The notes under the pieces: generated by a model | The model's database searches: none | The model's input: the letters and a program-made list of their open reading frames with translations, nothing else | Told to the model about the DNA's origin: nothing | Shown: piece after piece, positions 34,608-43,452 of the stretch | How the letters are laid out: each line of letters opens with the position of its first letter | Numbering within the stretch: the first letter of the stretch is position 1 | Made by a program: the position numbers and the translations under genes | DNA from: Castellaniella sp. S9 | GTDB lineage: Bacteria; Pseudomonadota; Gammaproteobacteria; Burkholderiales; Burkholderiaceae_B | Assembly (NCBI RefSeq): GCF_027257175.1 | Contig: NZ_JAPFGD010000003.1 | Span: forward strand, 1-64,000 | Direction of reading: 5' to 3' | DNA: 64,000 nucleotides

Positions 34608-35015
34608 ATGGATTTTTTCGCCATTGAAGATCACCTGGTTCACTGCTACACGCGGGGACAGGCGATGGCCGACGGGATGCTTGTCGATATCAGCGAGGCA
34701 GCCGTCGAAGCAGGGTTCAGGGCTCCGGTCGCCATGACCAGAACCGCATGGGCCGATTGCGTGGAGTGGTCACAAGCCACTGCCGACCGCAAGGCGATAT
34801 TGCAGGATGAGGAGGGCAGGCTGTGGGATGTGGTGTACATGGCCATGTTGGCCGCACGCCGCAGTGAAGGCATGTCGCGCACGGTGTTCGACGTGTACCG
34901 CGTGCCAGTCACTGGCAAGGGCGTGAAACCGCGCCGAACTACGCTGGTCATGCAAATTGGCCCCGGTGATATCGGGGAGCCAGTCATCACGATTTCTCTT
35001 CCCGGCGAAGACTGA
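34608..35015 (+). CDS. DUF6573 plasmid/ICE protein
   Basis: A 135-residue protein with the family blocks YTRGQAMADGMLVDISEAAV, FRAPVAMTRTAWADCVEW, DEEGRLWDVVYMAMLAARR, VFDVYRVPVTGKGVKPR and IGPGDIGEPVITISLP. Members accompany conjugative plasmids and ICEs; their function is not known. AGGGAG lies a few bases before the ATG. Confidence 0.8.
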   Translation: MDFFAIEDHLVHCYTRGQAMADGMLVDISEAAVEAGFRAPVAMTRTAWADCVEWSQATADRKAILQDEEGRLWDVVYMAMLAARRSEGMSRTVFDVYRVPVTGKGVKPRRTTLVMQIGPGDIGEPVITISLPGED

Positions 35016-35092
35016 AATTAGATACCCCGATCCGGCAGGCCCGCGAAAGCCGAGCGCCGGATCATCGAAATCATTCATAGGAACGCGACATC

Positions 35093-35263
35093 ATGACGCA
35101 TGATCTGGATAGCCTGGCACAGGCAGTTTGGCGGTCTCATTTTCTGGGTACTTCGTACCGGCTGCCGGCCATGACGGCCAAAGAGCTGGGCATACTTTGC
35201 CGTTTACTGGAGTTCCCAACGACGCGTGACGCGGTAAACGCCGGCGGTAGTGTGCTGCAGTAA
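35093..35263 (+). CDS. Small hypothetical protein (56 residues)
   Basis: Starts MTHDLDSLAQAVWRSHFLGT, ends NAGGSVLQ, and is followed within 20 bases by a strong terminator. TAGGAACGCG precedes the ATG. It has no membrane segment and no family is recognised. Position, direction and terminator suggest it closes the radC-DUF6573 group. Confidence 0.5.
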   Translation: MTHDLDSLAQAVWRSHFLGTSYRLPAMTAKELGILCRLLEFPTTRDAVNAGGSVLQ

Positions 35264-35282
35264 CAGCGGGAGGCGGAAAAAA

Positions 35283-35317
35283 GGCTGCACTGGCTGGGCG
35301 CCAGCGCAGCCTTTTTT
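35283..35317 (+). terminator. Rho-independent terminator after the radC group
   Basis: GGCTGC (35283-35288) pairs with GCAGCC (35306-35311), with an inner CTGG/CCAG extension, followed by six or more T. An A-run precedes the stem, so it may act in both directions. Confidence 0.8.
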
Positions 35318-36041
35318 CATACAACAAGCTGAATCGTGCGCTTCGGCTGCTGGTAGTGGTATGCGTCAGTTGAATGCCTGAGTGATGCGGGGGAGGGGAT
35401 GCGTTCCCTTTTTTGGAATGATGGTGACGGTGAGTGTTCCCCGGCGTTTCCGGGCCCCAAGGTATAGACCTTGCAGTCACTGACGTGCCTGCAGACGCCT
35501 TGAAGTGCTGAAACGTGAAGCGTGTTTCATCCCTTAAAGGCGTCACACATGACGCACCCTGGTTGGGTGGGAGGGATGCAGGCATGTGTTGGACATCGGC
35601 GGCTTGCCAGCGAAAGTATTTGTGGCCGCAACAGAGCTGAGTTATTGTTTATTTTATTGATTTTTATAGCAAACTATGTAGGCCAGTTGTGGCTTCCAGT
35701 TTTCGTGAAGTGGCCTAGTTGGGCTGCATGATTGGGCGGGAGTTGAGTGCGATACGGCATAAGTACCCGCTTGATACCCGATTGAGACAGTTTGAGACTT
35801 TCGTTGCACTCCTTGGGGATTATCCGATGAGCGAGTGGATAGGGGTTGAGGACGTAGGTGCCTCTGGCGCCATGTTTGAGGTGGAATCTCTTTCGAGAGA
35901 GCATGGCTGACTGCCTGAAAACGGCCAGAAGCCGACGCTCGATAAGGAGGACTTATGGCGAGCTATGGCATGCATGGAGGCTCGATAAAGGTACGCGTCT
36001 GGTAAGCTGTGCCACTTGATTCTTAGCTACAGTTCTCAGTC
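35318..36041. other. Region with small elements but no clear gene
   Basis: About 720 bases. It contains a perfect hairpin GCGTCA-CACA-TGACGC (35540-35555), an AT-rich stretch (35640-35680), a frame of at most 63 residues from 35719 (MGCMIGRELSAIRHKYPLDT) that resembles nothing known, and a 16-codon frame at 35955-36005 (MASYGMHGGSIKVRVW) behind a strong AAGGAGG. The last may be a leader peptide or the stump of a broken gene. Confidence 0.4.
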
Positions 36042-37121
36042 ATGAACATCCTTCTATTTCTCGGCGGGCTTTTCTTGCTGGTCATGGGTGCCAGCTTGTT
36101 GGTGCGAGGCTCTTCCAAGCTGGCCCTGTCGTTTGGCATCAGTCCGCTGGTCGTGGGACTGACGATCGTTGCGCTCGGCACAAGCGCACCCGAGGTTGCA
36201 GTCAGCGTGGGGGCCGTGCTCGATGGGAAAACCGACATTGCCATTGGCAACGTGGTGGGCAGCAACATATTCAACGTTCTGTTCATCCTTGGCATCAGCG
36301 CGTTGATTGCACCGCTGGTGGTCAACATTCAGCTGATACGCCAGGAGGTACCGATCATGATCGGTGCATGTTTTCTCTTGCTCGCCTTGGGGTTGGACGG
36401 TCAACTTTCTTTTTTCGATGGCGGTTTTCTCTTCGTGCTGCTGGTGTCTTACACAGTGTTCCTGATCGTGCAGTCACGGCGCGAAACCCAGCTCGCCAAG
36501 GACGAATACGCGGGTGAGATCAAACCCTCTGCCCCCGGCGCCTGGGACGATCGGTTGCCGGTTCAGTTGCTGCTGATTGCCGCTGGCCTAGCTGCGTTAG
36601 TGTTCGGCTCCGAGTACCTAGTGCAAGCATCGGTGAGTTTCGCCAAGGCCATGGGTGTGAGCGACCTGATCATTGGGCTGACCATCGTTGCCGCTGGTAC
36701 CAGCATGCCCGAGGTTGCCACCAGCATCGCCGCAGTCATCAAGGGCGAACGGGACATCGCAGTGGGCAATGTGGTGGGAAGCAATACCTTCAACATTCTG
36801 GGCTGCCTGGGTGTCTCGGGCCTAGTGTCGGGTGACCTGGGGTTGGACATGGCTCCATCGCTGCTGGCCTTTGACATCTGGGTCATGGTGGCAGTGTCGT
36901 TTGCCTGCCTCCCCGTGTTCATGACTGGTCGCGAGATCGCTCGCTGGGAAGGCGGGGTCTTTCTGGGCTACTACGTCGCATACGTGGCTTACTTGATCAT
37001 GGCCGCGCAGCAGCACGATGCGCTGCCAGCATTCTCGGGCGTCATGCTCAGCTTCGTCGTACCGCTGACGGTCGTGACGCTGGTTGTTGTGTTGATCCGC
37101 CGCCCAGTAAAGAAAGGATAA
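36042..37121 (+). CDS. Calcium/sodium antiporter (CaCA family, YrbG-like)
   Basis: A 359-residue membrane protein with about ten spans and two inverted alpha repeats. The first is VGLTIVALGTSAPEVAVSVG with IGNVVGSNIFNVLFILG; the second is IGLTIVAAGTSMPEVATSIA with VGNVVGSNTFNILGCLG. These hold the ion-binding acidic residues. YrbG-type proteins exchange Ca2+ for Na+ or H+ at the inner membrane. It sits next to the two gene cassettes and is cargo rather than conjugation machinery. Confidence 0.92.
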   Translation: MNILLFLGGLFLLVMGASLLVRGSSKLALSFGISPLVVGLTIVALGTSAPEVAVSVGAVLDGKTDIAIGNVVGSNIFNVLFILGISALIAPLVVNIQLIRQEVPIMIGACFLLLALGLDGQLSFFDGGFLFVLLVSYTVFLIVQSRRETQLAKDEYAGEIKPSAPGAWDDRLPVQLLLIAAGLAALVFGSEYLVQASVSFAKAMGVSDLIIGLTIVAAGTSMPEVATSIAAVIKGERDIAVGNVVGSNTFNILGCLGVSGLVSGDLGLDMAPSLLAFDIWVMVAVSFACLPVFMTGREIARWEGGVFLGYYVAYVAYLIMAAQQHDALPAFSGVMLSFVVPLTVVTLVVVLIRRPVKKG

Positions 37122-37164
37122 AGCATAAAACTTTGCCCTCTATCACTAGCTAATGACTGCTATG

Positions 37165-37207
37165 GGTCGAAAACAGCCGTTCGCTCTGATGGCAGCTATC
37201 GACCCGT
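37165..37207. repeat. Imperfect GGGTCGA hairpin
   Basis: GGGTCGA at the left pairs with TCGACCC at the right, with partly complementary inner sequence. It follows the antiporter gene and is a common type of intergenic inverted repeat. It may terminate transcription weakly, although no T-run follows. Confidence 0.4.
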
Positions 37208-37237
37208 TGCAGACCCCCAGACATATGGAAAGCTGAC

Positions 37238-37308
37238 GCTCAACGTGGAGTTAGCCGGCGCGGCGCGGCTTCATCGCGCAGCGTCCGTGTTGATGGATGG
37301 GTTAGAAC
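37238..37308 (-). repeat. attC-like site 1 (downstream of cupin cassette)
   Basis: Read on the minus strand it begins TTCTAAC, ends GTTGAGC (fits the GTTRRRY core), and has a GC-rich imperfectly self-complementary middle with GGCTAACTCCACGTTGAGC at the end, close to common integron attC sites. It lies directly after the 3' end of the cupin gene, as in a gene cassette. The left core departs from consensus at one base. Confidence 0.6.
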
Positions 37309-37334
37309 TCTCTGGGGCACACATTTGAGAAAGA

Positions 37335-37691
37335 CTATTTTTCAGCCAACGCAAAACCCGCGTTGCCAGATGCAACCACTGAGACAAATACAAACGGCAC
37401 TGGACTAGTATTTAGAGCGCCATGCACTTGGCCAGGTTTTGCTATGGCAATATCTCCAGCCTTTAGATGAGCGACTTTGCCGCCTCCTTGGTAATACTCA
37501 GCCTCTCCAGAGATAACCGTCCAAGTATCTTGGCCGTCCGGGTGAACATGAGCGGTTATTTCTTGCCCAGGATGGGCATGCCAAACAACAACTGCTGAGT
37601 CCTTGGTTTCCAGAACCACTGAACGAATTGGTTCGCCGTCAGACGGACGAATATATTCTGTTACCGAAAATATTCTTGATTCCATTTCCAT
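37335..37691 (-). CDS. Cupin-domain protein (gene cassette)
   Basis: A 118-residue single-domain cupin. Motif 1 is WHAHPGQEITAHVHPDGQDT and motif 2 AGDIAIAKPGQVHGALN, with the metal-binding histidines and glutamate largely in place. The ATG at 37691 follows TGGAGTGG; the longer frame upstream covers the neighbouring attC site and is not coding. The gene stands alone, reads toward an attC-like site, and lacks its own clear promoter, which is cassette-like. The substrate is unknown. Confidence 0.82.
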   Translation of the reverse strand: MEMESRIFSVTEYIRPSDGEPIRSVVLETKDSAVVVWHAHPGQEITAHVHPDGQDTWTVISGEAEYYQGGGKVAHLKAGDIAIAKPGQVHGALNTSPVPFVFVSVVASGNAGFALAEK

Positions 37692-37749
37692 ATCCACTCC
37701 AAAAATCAATTTGGCTTGAGAAGTTATTACAGAACAACTGTATCCGAGA

Positions 37750-37830
37750 GTTCTACGTTGCCGATAACCGGCCCGAAACGGCGGCGCAACGCGCCGCTGT
37801 TGGGGGTCCGTGTTCATCGGCGGGTTAGAC
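37750..37830 (-). repeat. attC-like site 2 (downstream of chlorite dismutase-like cassette)
   Basis: On the minus strand it starts GTCTAAC, fitting RYYYAAC and containing the TAA stop of the gene, a common cassette arrangement. The centre is a strong GGCGGCGC/GCGCCGCC hairpin and the end CGGTTATCGGCAACGTAGAAC appears to have lost one T of the GTTRRRY core. It shares the segment AACACGGAC with attC-like site 1. Confidence 0.58.
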
Positions 37831-38385
37831 CTGTGCTTGCGTAAGACGAATATCGACTTCTCGGTCGACGTATTTCCATTCCTCTGACGCACGCAGTTCG
37901 GAAAGCAGCCTGTTGAACTCAACCTCATGAATTGGCGCGTATTCGAACCAATTCAGAAAATCGAACGGTTCATTCTCTGAGAGGTCGCGGCAGTGGTGGA
38001 GCTTGCGCGCTACTGCAGGCAAATACTGAAGCCCGATTTGGACGTGCTTCGACTGTTCGAAAACGCTCCGGCGTTCGTCTTGCGTGAGCTCCCACCAAGC
38101 TGCGTTCTTCCGGATCGGTATTAGCGCACCGCACGTTGCTTCTGGGCGCGCCAGACCTTGCTGCTTCGCTACAATTTCATTCTTCTCTGCGCGCATGACA
38201 TATCGTTCATTGCTGGTTATTCCACGAAGTATCCAGGGTGCATTGGTTTCAGACTGCAACTCTGAAGCGGATACGACGTTGAGCCTTTTGGCTTCAGGCA
38301 GGGGCTCGCCAACTCTCGTTTCGGCCCTGACAATCCGCCAAGGGCCAATGTCTGCGCCGACGAAAGCAAATAATCGTGTATCCAT
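37825..38385 (-). CDS. Chlorite dismutase-family protein (gene cassette)
   Basis: A 186-residue protein. SNERYVMRAEKNEIVAKQQG and the AWWELTQDERRSVFEQ segment precede the heme region LPAVARKLHHCRDLSENEPF followed by DFLNWFEYAP, the family signature with its proximal histidine. Relatives include chlorite dismutases and HemQ-like heme proteins; the short length suggests the small lineage. The catalytic distal arginine cannot be placed with certainty. The stop codon lies within an attC-like site. Confidence 0.75.
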   Translation of the reverse strand: MDTRLFAFVGADIGPWRIVRAETRVGEPLPEAKRLNVVSASELQSETNAPWILRGITSNERYVMRAEKNEIVAKQQGLARPEATCGALIPIRKNAAWWELTQDERRSVFEQSKHVQIGLQYLPAVARKLHHCRDLSENEPFDFLNWFEYAPIHEVEFNRLLSELRASEEWKYVDREVDIRLTQAQV

Positions 38386-38772
38386 TTCAATCTTTCATGT
38401 GTGAATGTTTTAACTCTTGCAGCTTCGAAGAACCTATCTGCCGATCCCGTGATTGTACATCATCGCCTCCGCGCAACTGCGACGACCGCCCGCAGCAATC
38501 ACATTGAACTTTCGAATCGAAACTGCTGAAGCGAACCTACGCGGACGTACGGCCGCAGTCTGTGCGCTGCCGGACGGAGCGCTGCCAATTTGCGCCTACT
38601 GGCAGGCTGTGAGTGCGCGGATGGGCCAGCGACCTCCCTTCATAGAGGGAGCGAAGCAGGTCAGAGACACTATTGAACGTCCGCTACCGGGAAGATGCTT
38701 GACCGTCCGCAACTGGCCGAAACCTGTCAAACCAATCATTTGGCAGTCACGCTCTGAGGAGCATTGGATTCC
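38386..38772. other. Gene-free stretch between the cassettes and the relaxase gene
   Basis: About 390 bases. On the minus strand GAGTTAAAAC just upstream of the chlorite dismutase-like gene could be the degenerate right boundary of the cassette array. No integron integrase gene is present here or elsewhere in the window. Confidence 0.4.
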
Positions 38773-41649
38773 CTATAAAATCGCATCAAAAAATGAATCA
38801 ATGTTTCCCCCTTTTACTCCATCCCGCACGGCCAGATCAATAGCCAGACCCTTCCTCCTTGCCGTTGCCACTGCCTCCGGCAACTTCGCCTCATCATTTG
38901 TGAACACCTTCACACTGTGCCTCTCCCGCGAAATGCTCACGTAGTAGGTATCCTGGGCCATTGTTCTGCTATGGCTTTCCGCGTTGTACAGCACGCGGTC
39001 ACAGGTCAGTCCCTGGGCGCTGTGGGCGGTGGTGGCGTAGGCGTGATCCAGGTGCAGCGGTTGACTGGCAGGCAGTTCAATCCGGCGGTTTGCTGCCTGA
39101 ACGGTCACATGCGTGTCTGACACGTGCACCACCTGTAGCCTTTGTCCGTTCACCAGATCCAGCTCGGCGTTGTTGCGCGTGATGCGTACCCAGTCGCCGG
39201 GTGAAAGTTCGGACCGGTGTTCGCGGTACACCGAGAGTTTCGACAGGCTTCTAAGGTTGACCTCAAGGGCTTCCGATCCAGGTTTGCCGTAAGGCACCAC
39301 GCTGATTCGGTCAGCATGCTCATCGCAGCGCGTCACCCGATACAGCTGCCCGCGCCGCAGGCCGCAGCGGTAGTCGCGTTCGGGCTGGATGATGTCGCCC
39401 TGGGTGTAATACTTCGCGCAGCGCCGCTCTGCGCGGGTGGTGTCGTGGCGGGTCAGCAGGGTGAACATCTTGCCCTGGCCTTTCAAGCCCAGCAGTTCAT
39501 GCACGCGCTCGTTGATGGCCTGGCGTGACGCATTGGTGCCGGTCACGATCAGGGTTTTACCCTGCTCAAACGCACTTAGGGCGGTGTATTCCTGAGCAAT
39601 CGCGTTATATCGATCCTTTCCGTCACGGGTTTTACCGCCATGCTCATCGGTGGTGATGGCATCCGGAATGCACACCACGTCATCAAGCAGTTTCAGCGAT
39701 TCACTTGCCCGGCCGGTGGCCGCCAGCGTCACGGCCTGGCGCAGCCGGTCGCTTTGCTGGCGTTGGATGTCGCTCATCACCACGGTTTTCATGCCTTGTT
39801 CCTGTAGCAGGGCAAAGGCGCGGCCGGCTTCCACGGCTTTGGTTTGCGCGGTGTCGCCCAGCGTCACGATCTTGGCGCCGGTGGCTTGCACCTGGGCCAG
39901 CAGTTTGTCCATCTGGCGCACAGGAATTACCCCGGCTTCGTCAATCACCACCACGGTTTTCGGGCCCATGTCGTGTCTGGCCCGGCGTTTGTTGCGGGCG
40001 TTCAGGAAGGCCGACACGGTTTGGGCGGCAATGCCATCTTCGCGAAGATTGTTCACTTGGTTGCCATAAGGGGCCAGCGCCACCATGCTTAACCCCTGGC
40101 GCTGCAGCAGTTCCTTGGCCGTCTGCAGGGCATATGATTTGCCCGTGCCGGCCATGCCTTGTATGCCGGTGATCTGGTTGGGGTGATTCAGAATCAGCTC
40201 TACGGCTTCGCGTTGGCCGGCGGTCAAGCCCTTGTCTTTTAGGGCATCTTGCAGAATTGCAGGGGACATGACGGGTTGCACGGCACCACGGCCTTGCCGT
40301 TCTGCCTGCACAATGCGTTGTTCTGCCCCCAGGGCTACACGGGTGGCATAGGTGGGCTCATCAAACACCAATCGGCCTTCACGTATGGCGTTGTCTATGG
40401 TGTCAAGGGCATCGCCATAGGTGCGCCCATGTTCGGCCACCAGCAGCGTGGCCCAGCCTTCGCGGGTGCGGGCAGTGTCCTGCCTGTCTTGCGCGGGCCG
40501 GTAGTGCGGGGCATTGCTTAGCAGTGAGCCCCCGTCCAACCGGCGTTGCACGGCTTTCTTCACATCCAGCGGGCTGATGCGCCCGCCGGCATGGCGGACG
40601 GCCATGGCCAGAAGGTCAGATTCCGGCATCAGGCTTTCGCGTTCGGACAGGTGTTTGATGGCCCAGCCCAGCGCCGCATTGGCCACAAAGTCTGCCGGTT
40701 CGCGTTTTGAATCGGCCGTGGCGGTCGATGCCGCTGCACCGTTCTCTGGAACAACGCTGAACGTCATGCCGGCTTCGCGTGCCTGGGTCACCCAGTGCTG
40801 GAACAGCTCGTTGCGGCTCAGCTCGGCCGTTTTCTTCAGGCGGGTGGCGAGCGTCAGCATCTGCCGCTGTGCATGGCTGGCCGATTCGCGCTCTTTGCCG
40901 CGCTGGGCCAGGGCCGATTCCACCTGGGCGCTGCGTTTGCTGAACACGTCGATTTGTTCGCGACTGATGTGGGCCAGCTCGATATGGTTCTTTTCATACC
41001 GCACGCCATAGCCCAGTTCGCGCACGCGCTTGTCCAGTTCGGCCATGTACACGGCATCCTGCAGCTTGCGCAGTTTTATGATCTGTTCGTTCGACAAGGC
41101 CACCCAGTTGCCGTCTTTGCGCTGGGTGGCGTTCATGATCACTGCATGGGTGTGCAGGTTTGGGTCGGGCGGGGCATTCGGGGTAGGGCGGGCGGTTTCA
41201 TGGCGGAAGGTGGCCACAATCAGGTTGTCGGTCTGTTCCACCCGGGTTTTGCCGTGGTCTTTCTGGCGGGCCTGCGTCAGGTGGCTTTCGATGTAGTTCA
41301 GGGTGTGGGCAACCGCCGCATCGTGGGCCTGCACCAGCCGTGCATCGGTGCCCACCAGCGCTTGCAGGGTCAGGCTTTTGGGGGCACTGAAGGTCAGGTC
41401 GATGCCGGCACGGGCGCGGCTGTCCTTGCGGATGGAACGACCGGCGCGTACGCCTTCACCGAATTCCCCGCGCAGCATGGCGTGAAACTGCTTCACGTCC
41501 ACAGGCCCGCTCACGCCCAGGCGACGCGCGCCCTCGCCATGCCAGGCGGTGGCACCGGCATCGCGGCTGTAGTAATCATCGGCTTGTTCGCCGTAGTAGT
41601 GGGTAGCCCGGTCGGCTTCGGCCCGGTAAAGAATGCTGTAGGTAATCAT
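38773..41649 (-). CDS. trwC: MobF-family conjugative relaxase/helicase (TrwC-type)
   Basis: A 958-residue protein starting MITYSILYRAEADRATHYYG. Residues 1-300 are the relaxase: N-terminal tyrosines, the DLTFSAPKSLTL block and the three-histidine metal site in DPNLHTHAVIMN. Residues 430-900 are a RecD2/TraI-like helicase with Walker A GIQGMAGTGKS, VVVIDEAG (motif II), GDTAQ (III) and YATTAHSAQGLTCDRV. The ATG at 41649 was preferred over 41688 because MobF relaxases begin with this motif and need a free N-terminus. It would nick oriT, stay bound to the strand and unwind it. The coupling-protein gene lies just upstream. Confidence 0.95.
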   Translation of the reverse strand: MITYSILYRAEADRATHYYGEQADDYYSRDAGATAWHGEGARRLGVSGPVDVKQFHAMLRGEFGEGVRAGRSIRKDSRARAGIDLTFSAPKSLTLQALVGTDARLVQAHDAAVAHTLNYIESHLTQARQKDHGKTRVEQTDNLIVATFRHETARPTPNAPPDPNLHTHAVIMNATQRKDGNWVALSNEQIIKLRKLQDAVYMAELDKRVRELGYGVRYEKNHIELAHISREQIDVFSKRSAQVESALAQRGKERESASHAQRQMLTLATRLKKTAELSRNELFQHWVTQAREAGMTFSVVPENGAAASTATADSKREPADFVANAALGWAIKHLSERESLMPESDLLAMAVRHAGGRISPLDVKKAVQRRLDGGSLLSNAPHYRPAQDRQDTARTREGWATLLVAEHGRTYGDALDTIDNAIREGRLVFDEPTYATRVALGAEQRIVQAERQGRGAVQPVMSPAILQDALKDKGLTAGQREAVELILNHPNQITGIQGMAGTGKSYALQTAKELLQRQGLSMVALAPYGNQVNNLREDGIAAQTVSAFLNARNKRRARHDMGPKTVVVIDEAGVIPVRQMDKLLAQVQATGAKIVTLGDTAQTKAVEAGRAFALLQEQGMKTVVMSDIQRQQSDRLRQAVTLAATGRASESLKLLDDVVCIPDAITTDEHGGKTRDGKDRYNAIAQEYTALSAFEQGKTLIVTGTNASRQAINERVHELLGLKGQGKMFTLLTRHDTTRAERRCAKYYTQGDIIQPERDYRCGLRRGQLYRVTRCDEHADRISVVPYGKPGSEALEVNLRSLSKLSVYREHRSELSPGDWVRITRNNAELDLVNGQRLQVVHVSDTHVTVQAANRRIELPASQPLHLDHAYATTAHSAQGLTCDRVLYNAESHSRTMAQDTYYVSISRERHSVKVFTNDEAKLPEAVATARRKGLAIDLAVRDGVKGGNIDSFFDAIL

Positions 41650-41684
41650 GCGCAAAGCTCGCAAGGGGATGACATGAGAAAAAG

Positions 41685-41753
41685 ACATGACACATGGCGG
41701 TCATGTACTGACCAGTGAATCTTGCGCTCTAGGGGAAAACCCGGTTATAGGCA
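41685..41753 (-). other. Candidate origin of transfer (oriT)
   Basis: The region between coupling protein and relaxase genes contains an inverted repeat ACATGAC/GTCATGT (41685-41706). On the minus strand it also holds TGCCTATAACCGG (41741-41753), resembling the TrwC nic region of R388 (TGTCTATAGCCC). The nick would fall between C and T by analogy. Function is inferred from motif and position only. Confidence 0.45.
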
Positions 41754-41757
41754 GGTT

Positions 41758-43377
41758 TCACACACAGTTATCCACGGTTTTTGTGGATAAGCCGGTTGGT
41801 GTTGATGACAACGCTGGCGGATGGATGCGCTGCAGCTGGGCCGATTCCTGGAACGGATCGGTGCGCTGTGCAAAACGCGTGAACTGCATGGCCACCTTGG
41901 CAACGGGGTGATTGCCGGCGAAGGCGACATACCCTGTCAGTTCAGGGAAAGACTGGATTTCCGACGGGGTGACCACGCGTTCGGTGCTGCGCACCAGGCG
42001 GTCTGACGTGTTGCGAGAGTCAACGGATCGGGACACGCTGTAATCCGGGCGAATCACTTCGTGCTCGCCCAGGCTTTTGCTCATGTCCTCGGCGGTTTGC
42101 GGGTCGGTGCGTGAGCCGCCCAGCACCACCAGGTTGCGAAACGAGGCGCGCAGCGTCTGGGCCATGGTGCGCCCGTAGATGTAGTCCAGCTGCGAGGTGC
42201 TTTGCAGGCCGGCCACAATGCGCAGCCCGTTCTTGCGGCCTTTGGTCAGGCCGGCTTCCAGCGAGGGCAGGGCTTCCAGGCTGGCCAGCTCGTCGATAAA
42301 CAGCCACCAGCGCCGGGCCCGGTCTTCGGGCATCGACAGAATCGAGGTAATGAACACGTCGGCCCAGGCCGAGACCAGCGGCTTCATGGCGCTGGCCATG
42401 TCTTCGCGCCAGTTGATGTACAGATTGCCGCCTGCCGGGTCATCCAGCCAGTCGCGTATCGAAAACCTTCCGGGTTTCATGCTGGTGTGTTCCGACAGTT
42501 TGTTCGAGAGCACGAAGCGGGCCGACGACAAGGCTTTGCTGGCCTCGCTGGAGCCCACAAAGAGTGATTCGGCCAGCGTGCCCTCCAGAAATTTCTTCAG
42601 CTCACCGGGGTCTTCAATGGTGCACAGGCGAAACAGGTCCATGACGTTGGCACGTACAGGGTCGGTCTGGTACAGCTTGCGGGCCGTTTCGCGCAGCAGC
42701 AGGCGCCCGAAGTCGTTCCACTCCTCGGCGTTCTTGTCCTGGCTCATGGGCACCATGGAATGAGCAAGCCGCTTCCAGTCATAGTCAGCCCGGATTTCGT
42801 TGAAGAAACTCCAGCCTTCGCTGCGGATGTCGTAGGGGTTCAGGATCACGTCGCCGTCCTTCCAAAACTTGCTCATCAGGTCGCCGTTCGGGTCGATGAC
42901 GATCATGCGGTCGCCCCGCTGGCACACAGAGGCGGCCAGACCGCGCAGCAGCACCGACTTGCCCGATCCGGTGGCCCCGCCAATCATCAGGTGCAGGTTT
43001 TCCAGTTTGGTGGGCATGGGGATGCCGGCCACATCCACCTGCGCGGTGCCCGCTTCCCGGCACAGGCGCATCAGGCGCGGCGCGGTGACGGACTGCGTGC
43101 CGCGAATAAAGCGCTTGTAGCCATCGCCTTCAAAGCCGTCAGTGCGGGTGGCTCGGCCCAGGAACATAATGCCGGCCAGCGCCAGCGCGAGGCCCAGTGC
43201 CAGGGCACCGTACAGCCATGGATTCACGGGCGTGGCCAGTATCAATTGCCACACGAGAGGCCAGTTCCAGACGGTCGGGCTCAACGGGTAAAGCCAGCTG
43301 GCAGCCAGTGCCCACAGGCCGCAAGGGCCGGCCAGCAACAGAAGCGCCGCGATGCGGCGCCGGGTGATGGGAGACAT
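41758..43377 (-). CDS. trwB: Type IV coupling protein (TrwB/TraD family)
   Basis: A 539-residue protein. Two N-terminal membrane segments (residues 8-75) precede the motor domain with Walker A GGATGSGKSVLLRG, Walker B WWLFIDELASLEALPS and a late arginine finger region. It forms the hexameric pump that links relaxosome and secretion channel. The ATG at 43377 (MSPITRRRIAALLLLAGPCG) follows an AAGGAAACC ribosome-binding sequence; the frame upstream is not conserved. Confidence 0.93.
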   Translation of the reverse strand: MSPITRRRIAALLLLAGPCGLWALAASWLYPLSPTVWNWPLVWQLILATPVNPWLYGALALGLALALAGIMFLGRATRTDGFEGDGYKRFIRGTQSVTAPRLMRLCREAGTAQVDVAGIPMPTKLENLHLMIGGATGSGKSVLLRGLAASVCQRGDRMIVIDPNGDLMSKFWKDGDVILNPYDIRSEGWSFFNEIRADYDWKRLAHSMVPMSQDKNAEEWNDFGRLLLRETARKLYQTDPVRANVMDLFRLCTIEDPGELKKFLEGTLAESLFVGSSEASKALSSARFVLSNKLSEHTSMKPGRFSIRDWLDDPAGGNLYINWREDMASAMKPLVSAWADVFITSILSMPEDRARRWWLFIDELASLEALPSLEAGLTKGRKNGLRIVAGLQSTSQLDYIYGRTMAQTLRASFRNLVVLGGSRTDPQTAEDMSKSLGEHEVIRPDYSVSRSVDSRNTSDRLVRSTERVVTPSEIQSFPELTGYVAFAGNHPVAKVAMQFTRFAQRTDPFQESAQLQRIHPPALSSTPTGLSTKTVDNCV

Positions 43378-43452
43378 GAAACGGTTTCCTTTGACGAAGC
43401 TCAGCGGTGATTGGCCGGGGGAGTTCAGTTCTGCCAATTCAACCCATCCAAT

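Noticed and set aside
38453-38944. 163-codon plus-strand frame
   Set aside because: It overlaps the end of the relaxase gene and resembles no known protein; no ribosome-binding site.
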